A DNA stretch of 64,000 nucleotides from Arthrobacter sp. OAP107 (GTDB lineage: Bacteria; Actinomycetota; Actinomycetes; Actinomycetales; Micrococcaceae): contig NZ_JBEPOK010000001.1 of the NCBI RefSeq assembly GCF_040546765.1, forward strand, positions 1,674,001 to 1,738,000, written 5' to 3'. The position numbers were made by a program, and so were the translations under genes. The notes beneath the pieces were generated by a model, which saw nothing but the letters and a program-made list of their open reading frames with translations, ran no database searches and was not told where the DNA came from. Below, piece after piece: positions 62,365-64,000 of the stretch. Numbering within the stretch: the stretch's first letter is position 1; each line of letters starts with the position of its first letter.

Positions 62365-62847
62365 GTGTCGGACTCGCAGAAACTGCAACAGGTGCCATTG
62401 GACGAAGTGGACCACAAGCTTCTAGGCCTGCTGTCCAATAATTCAAGGCGTACCAATCAGTCGTTGTCGGAGGCCCTCGGACTTGCGCCGTCAACCTGTC
62501 TTGCCCGCCTCAAGGCGCTCAAAGAGTCGGGGGTAATCAAGCGCTTCACCGTCGAAGTCGCACCCGAAGCAATGGGCCTGCCCCTCCAGGCCCTGGTCAG
62601 CGTGCGGCTTAGGCCTGGGGCCCGGCACCTGATGAATGCCTTCGGAAATGAGTTGCGGGACCTGCCCGAGATCAAGCAATTCTTCGTTCTTGGCGGTGCA
62701 GATGATTTCCTGATCCACATCACGGCCAGGAATACCGAGCACATCCGTCAATTCGTACTGGACCATCTGTCATCGAATCCTGCCGTCGCAGGCACCCAGA
62801 CCAACCTCGTGTTCGAGCATGGCCACGGAACCGCCTTCGGACTCTAG
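62365..62847 (+). CDS. Lrp/AsnC family transcriptional regulator
   Basis: A 160-residue Lrp-type regulator. The N-terminal winged HTH is VDHKLLGLLSNNSRRTNQSL through STCLARLKALKESGVIKRFT, and the C-terminal effector domain (RAM) includes IKQFFVLGGADDFLIHI. Divergence from ald, with 137 bases between the starts, is the arrangement of AldR in mycobacteria, so it probably senses alanine. GTG start at 62365. Confidence 0.92.
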   Translation: MSDSQKLQQVPLDEVDHKLLGLLSNNSRRTNQSLSEALGLAPSTCLARLKALKESGVIKRFTVEVAPEAMGLPLQALVSVRLRPGARHLMNAFGNELRDLPEIKQFFVLGGADDFLIHITARNTEHIRQFVLDHLSSNPAVAGTQTNLVFEHGHGTAFGL

Positions 62848-63048
62848 GGATCTGGGACAAATGCCGCCGATGGCCCAAGCCAAAGGGCATCCCCGTTTTT
62901 CCCGACATCTGCGGCAGGCCCTGGTCGGCGAAACAGCAGGGACGCTGACTCCTTCCAGTCCATGTATTGCACTAGTGGGGGGCGGCCCCACCTGCTGCAA
63001 TGGCAATACGAGACGCGAAAGAGTCGCTCATCAGGGAAAGGAGTCGAA

Positions 63049-63471
63049 GTGTCATCCTCAGATGCACATAACCCCGACTTTCAGAAAATCTTCGAAAGTC
63101 TGCCGAACCAATACATCATCGTCACCCCCGACAGAACGATCGTCGCTGCCACTGACTCGTTCCTTGCATCTACGGGAAAGAGCCGCGAGGGAATCGTCGG
63201 CATGGACATCCTCGAGGCTTTTCCGGACAACCCGGACAACCCTGACGCCAAGGGAACAGAGATTCTGCGCAGCTCCATCGAGCGTGTTGTCGAAACCGGC
63301 AAGATCGATATTCTTCCGCCTGTTCGCTATGACATCGAGAACTCAGACGGGATTTTCGAGCCCCGGTGGTTCCAGCCCCTGAACGCTCCGGCTTTCGACG
63401 ATGACGGCAAGCTCGTCTATGTCCTGCACGGGGCGGAAGACATCACGGCTCAAATGACGAGCAAGAGCTGA
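63049..63471 (+). CDS. Stand-alone PAS-domain protein
   Basis: A 140-residue protein made of one PAS domain. It contains QKIFESLPNQYIIVTPDRTI, STGKSREGIVGMDILEAFPD and WFQPLNAPAFDDDGKLVYVL. There is no kinase, cyclase or HTH attached. GTG at 63049 has AAAGGAG with a five-base gap, which decides the start. The metallo-hydrolase begins 37 bases downstream, so they may be co-expressed. Such short PAS proteins usually sense redox or a small ligand for a partner that cannot be identified here. Confidence 0.83.
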   Translation: MSSSDAHNPDFQKIFESLPNQYIIVTPDRTIVAATDSFLASTGKSREGIVGMDILEAFPDNPDNPDAKGTEILRSSIERVVETGKIDILPPVRYDIENSDGIFEPRWFQPLNAPAFDDDGKLVYVLHGAEDITAQMTSKS

Positions 63472-63508
63472 ACCCCGGCCGCCACCGACCCGATAAAGGA
63501 CTGAAATT

Positions 63509-64000
63509 ATGGACGACGTCAAAGCAACCCTCATTGGAGGACCGACCCTGCTCCTCGAGATCGCCGGCTACCGGATGATCACTGACCCCACCTTCGATTC
63601 CCCCCAGGTCTACCACCACCCAATCGCCGGACCCGTCATCAAGAAGCTCGCCCCCAGCGCCACCCCCGAGGAGCTTGGCCACGTTGACCTGGCACTCGCC
63701 TCCCACGAGCACATCGACAACCTGGACTTGGCCGGCCGGGGTTTTCTGACGATGGTGCCGCTTGCCCTCACCACGACGGAGGCTGCGAAGAACTTCGGCC
63801 CCAACGTCCGCGGGACCAGCGACTACGAGACTCATACCGTTACGCTTCCCGATGGCAGGCAGATGAAAATCACGGCAGTGCCGGCGCATCATGGCCCGGA
63901 GGGCGTGTGGGACGCACTCGGGCCCGTTATTGGCTTTGTCCTCGAAGCAGAGGGCATGCCGACGATTTACATCAGCGGTGATAACTCCGAGCTGGATATC
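63509..64000 (+). CDS. Metallo-beta-lactamase-fold hydrolase, N-terminal part
   Basis: The gene starts at ATG 63509 (AAAGGA at 63495-63500) and runs off the window after 164 codons. It begins MDDVKATLIGGPTLLLEIAG, then MITDPTFDSPQVY. The metal site is ASHEHIDNLDLAGRGF, a HxHxDN version of the usual HxHxDH, and VPAHHGPEG supplies the next His, with a further Asp in YISGDNSE. Substrate is unknown (UlaG/L-ascorbate-lactonase-like branch). The C-terminus is not seen. Confidence 0.85.
   Translation, partial: MDDVKATLIGGPTLLLEIAGYRMITDPTFDSPQVYHHPIAGPVIKKLAPSATPEELGHVDLALASHEHIDNLDLAGRGFLTMVPLALTTTEAAKNFGPNVRGTSDYETHTVTLPDGRQMKITAVPAHHGPEGVWDALGPVIGFVLEAEGMPTIYISGDNSELDI

Noticed and set aside
63690..63730. 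HxHxDN in the metallo-hydrolase as a lost catalytic residue
   Set aside because: This branch of the superfamily commonly has DN at that place, so it is probably normal.

Overview
The window is about 64 kb of very GC-rich DNA from an actinobacterium. Gene content and order point to the Micrococcaceae, most likely Arthrobacter or a close relative (Pseudarthrobacter, Paenarthrobacter). The supporting blocks are gpsA-ddl-DUF3515-thiL-DAK2-recG-rsmD-coaD, yceD-rpmF-rnc-mutM-smc-ftsY, ffh, rpsP-khpA-rimM-trmD-rplS and lepB-lepB-rnhB-DUF2469-yraN-yifB. Genus is inferred from gene order and protein character only; there is no rRNA in the window.

Bases 1-37774 are core chromosome. They carry the end of murA, lipid and wall precursors (plsC-like, gpsA, ddl), thiamine (thiL; thiC under a TPP riboswitch), DNA repair and chromosome biology (recG, mutM, smc, yraN), RNA processing (rsmD, rnc, rnhB, rimM, trmD, khpA), protein targeting (ftsY, ffh, two signal peptidases), ammonium uptake (amtB-glnK), a glucose-6-phosphate dehydrogenase, and several small enzymes.

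At 37774/37775 the core stops abruptly. The yifB/comM gene is cut inside its Walker A motif and does not resume. Everything from there to the end of the window reads as an accessory (island-like) catabolic region. Its centre is a gene set for taking apart a nitrogen compound: cytochrome P450, [3Fe-4S]-type ferredoxin, ferredoxin reductase, a glutamine-synthetase-like gamma-glutamyl ligase, a PuuD-like gamma-glutamyl hydrolase, an SDR, two aldehyde dehydrogenases, a zinc alcohol dehydrogenase, a class III aminotransferase, an amino acid/amine permease, a diflavin reductase, a second class I amidotransferase, an M20 amidohydrolase and a GAF-PucR type regulator. The best reading is a P450-initiated, gamma-glutamylation-protected amine pathway: the Puu putrescine logic with a P450 as entry enzyme, resembling the mycobacterial morpholine/pyrrolidine/piperidine (mor/pip) gene sets. 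A 15-bp palindrome TGTGCA-N3-TGCACA occurs in perfect form upstream of two of its transcription units and in degenerate form upstream of two more.

Downstream lie a complete ISL3-family insertion sequence (inverted repeats, perfect 8-bp target duplication, broken transposase), an HtaA-domain protein, two small unknown proteins, alanine dehydrogenase with a divergent Lrp-type regulator, a lone PAS protein and the start of a metallo-hydrolase.

Several genes (smc, an MFS transporter, rpsP, the alcohol dehydrogenase, the transposase) carry single-base indels, mostly in short G/C runs. One is in an essential ribosomal protein gene, so part of this pattern may be sequencing error rather than gene decay.
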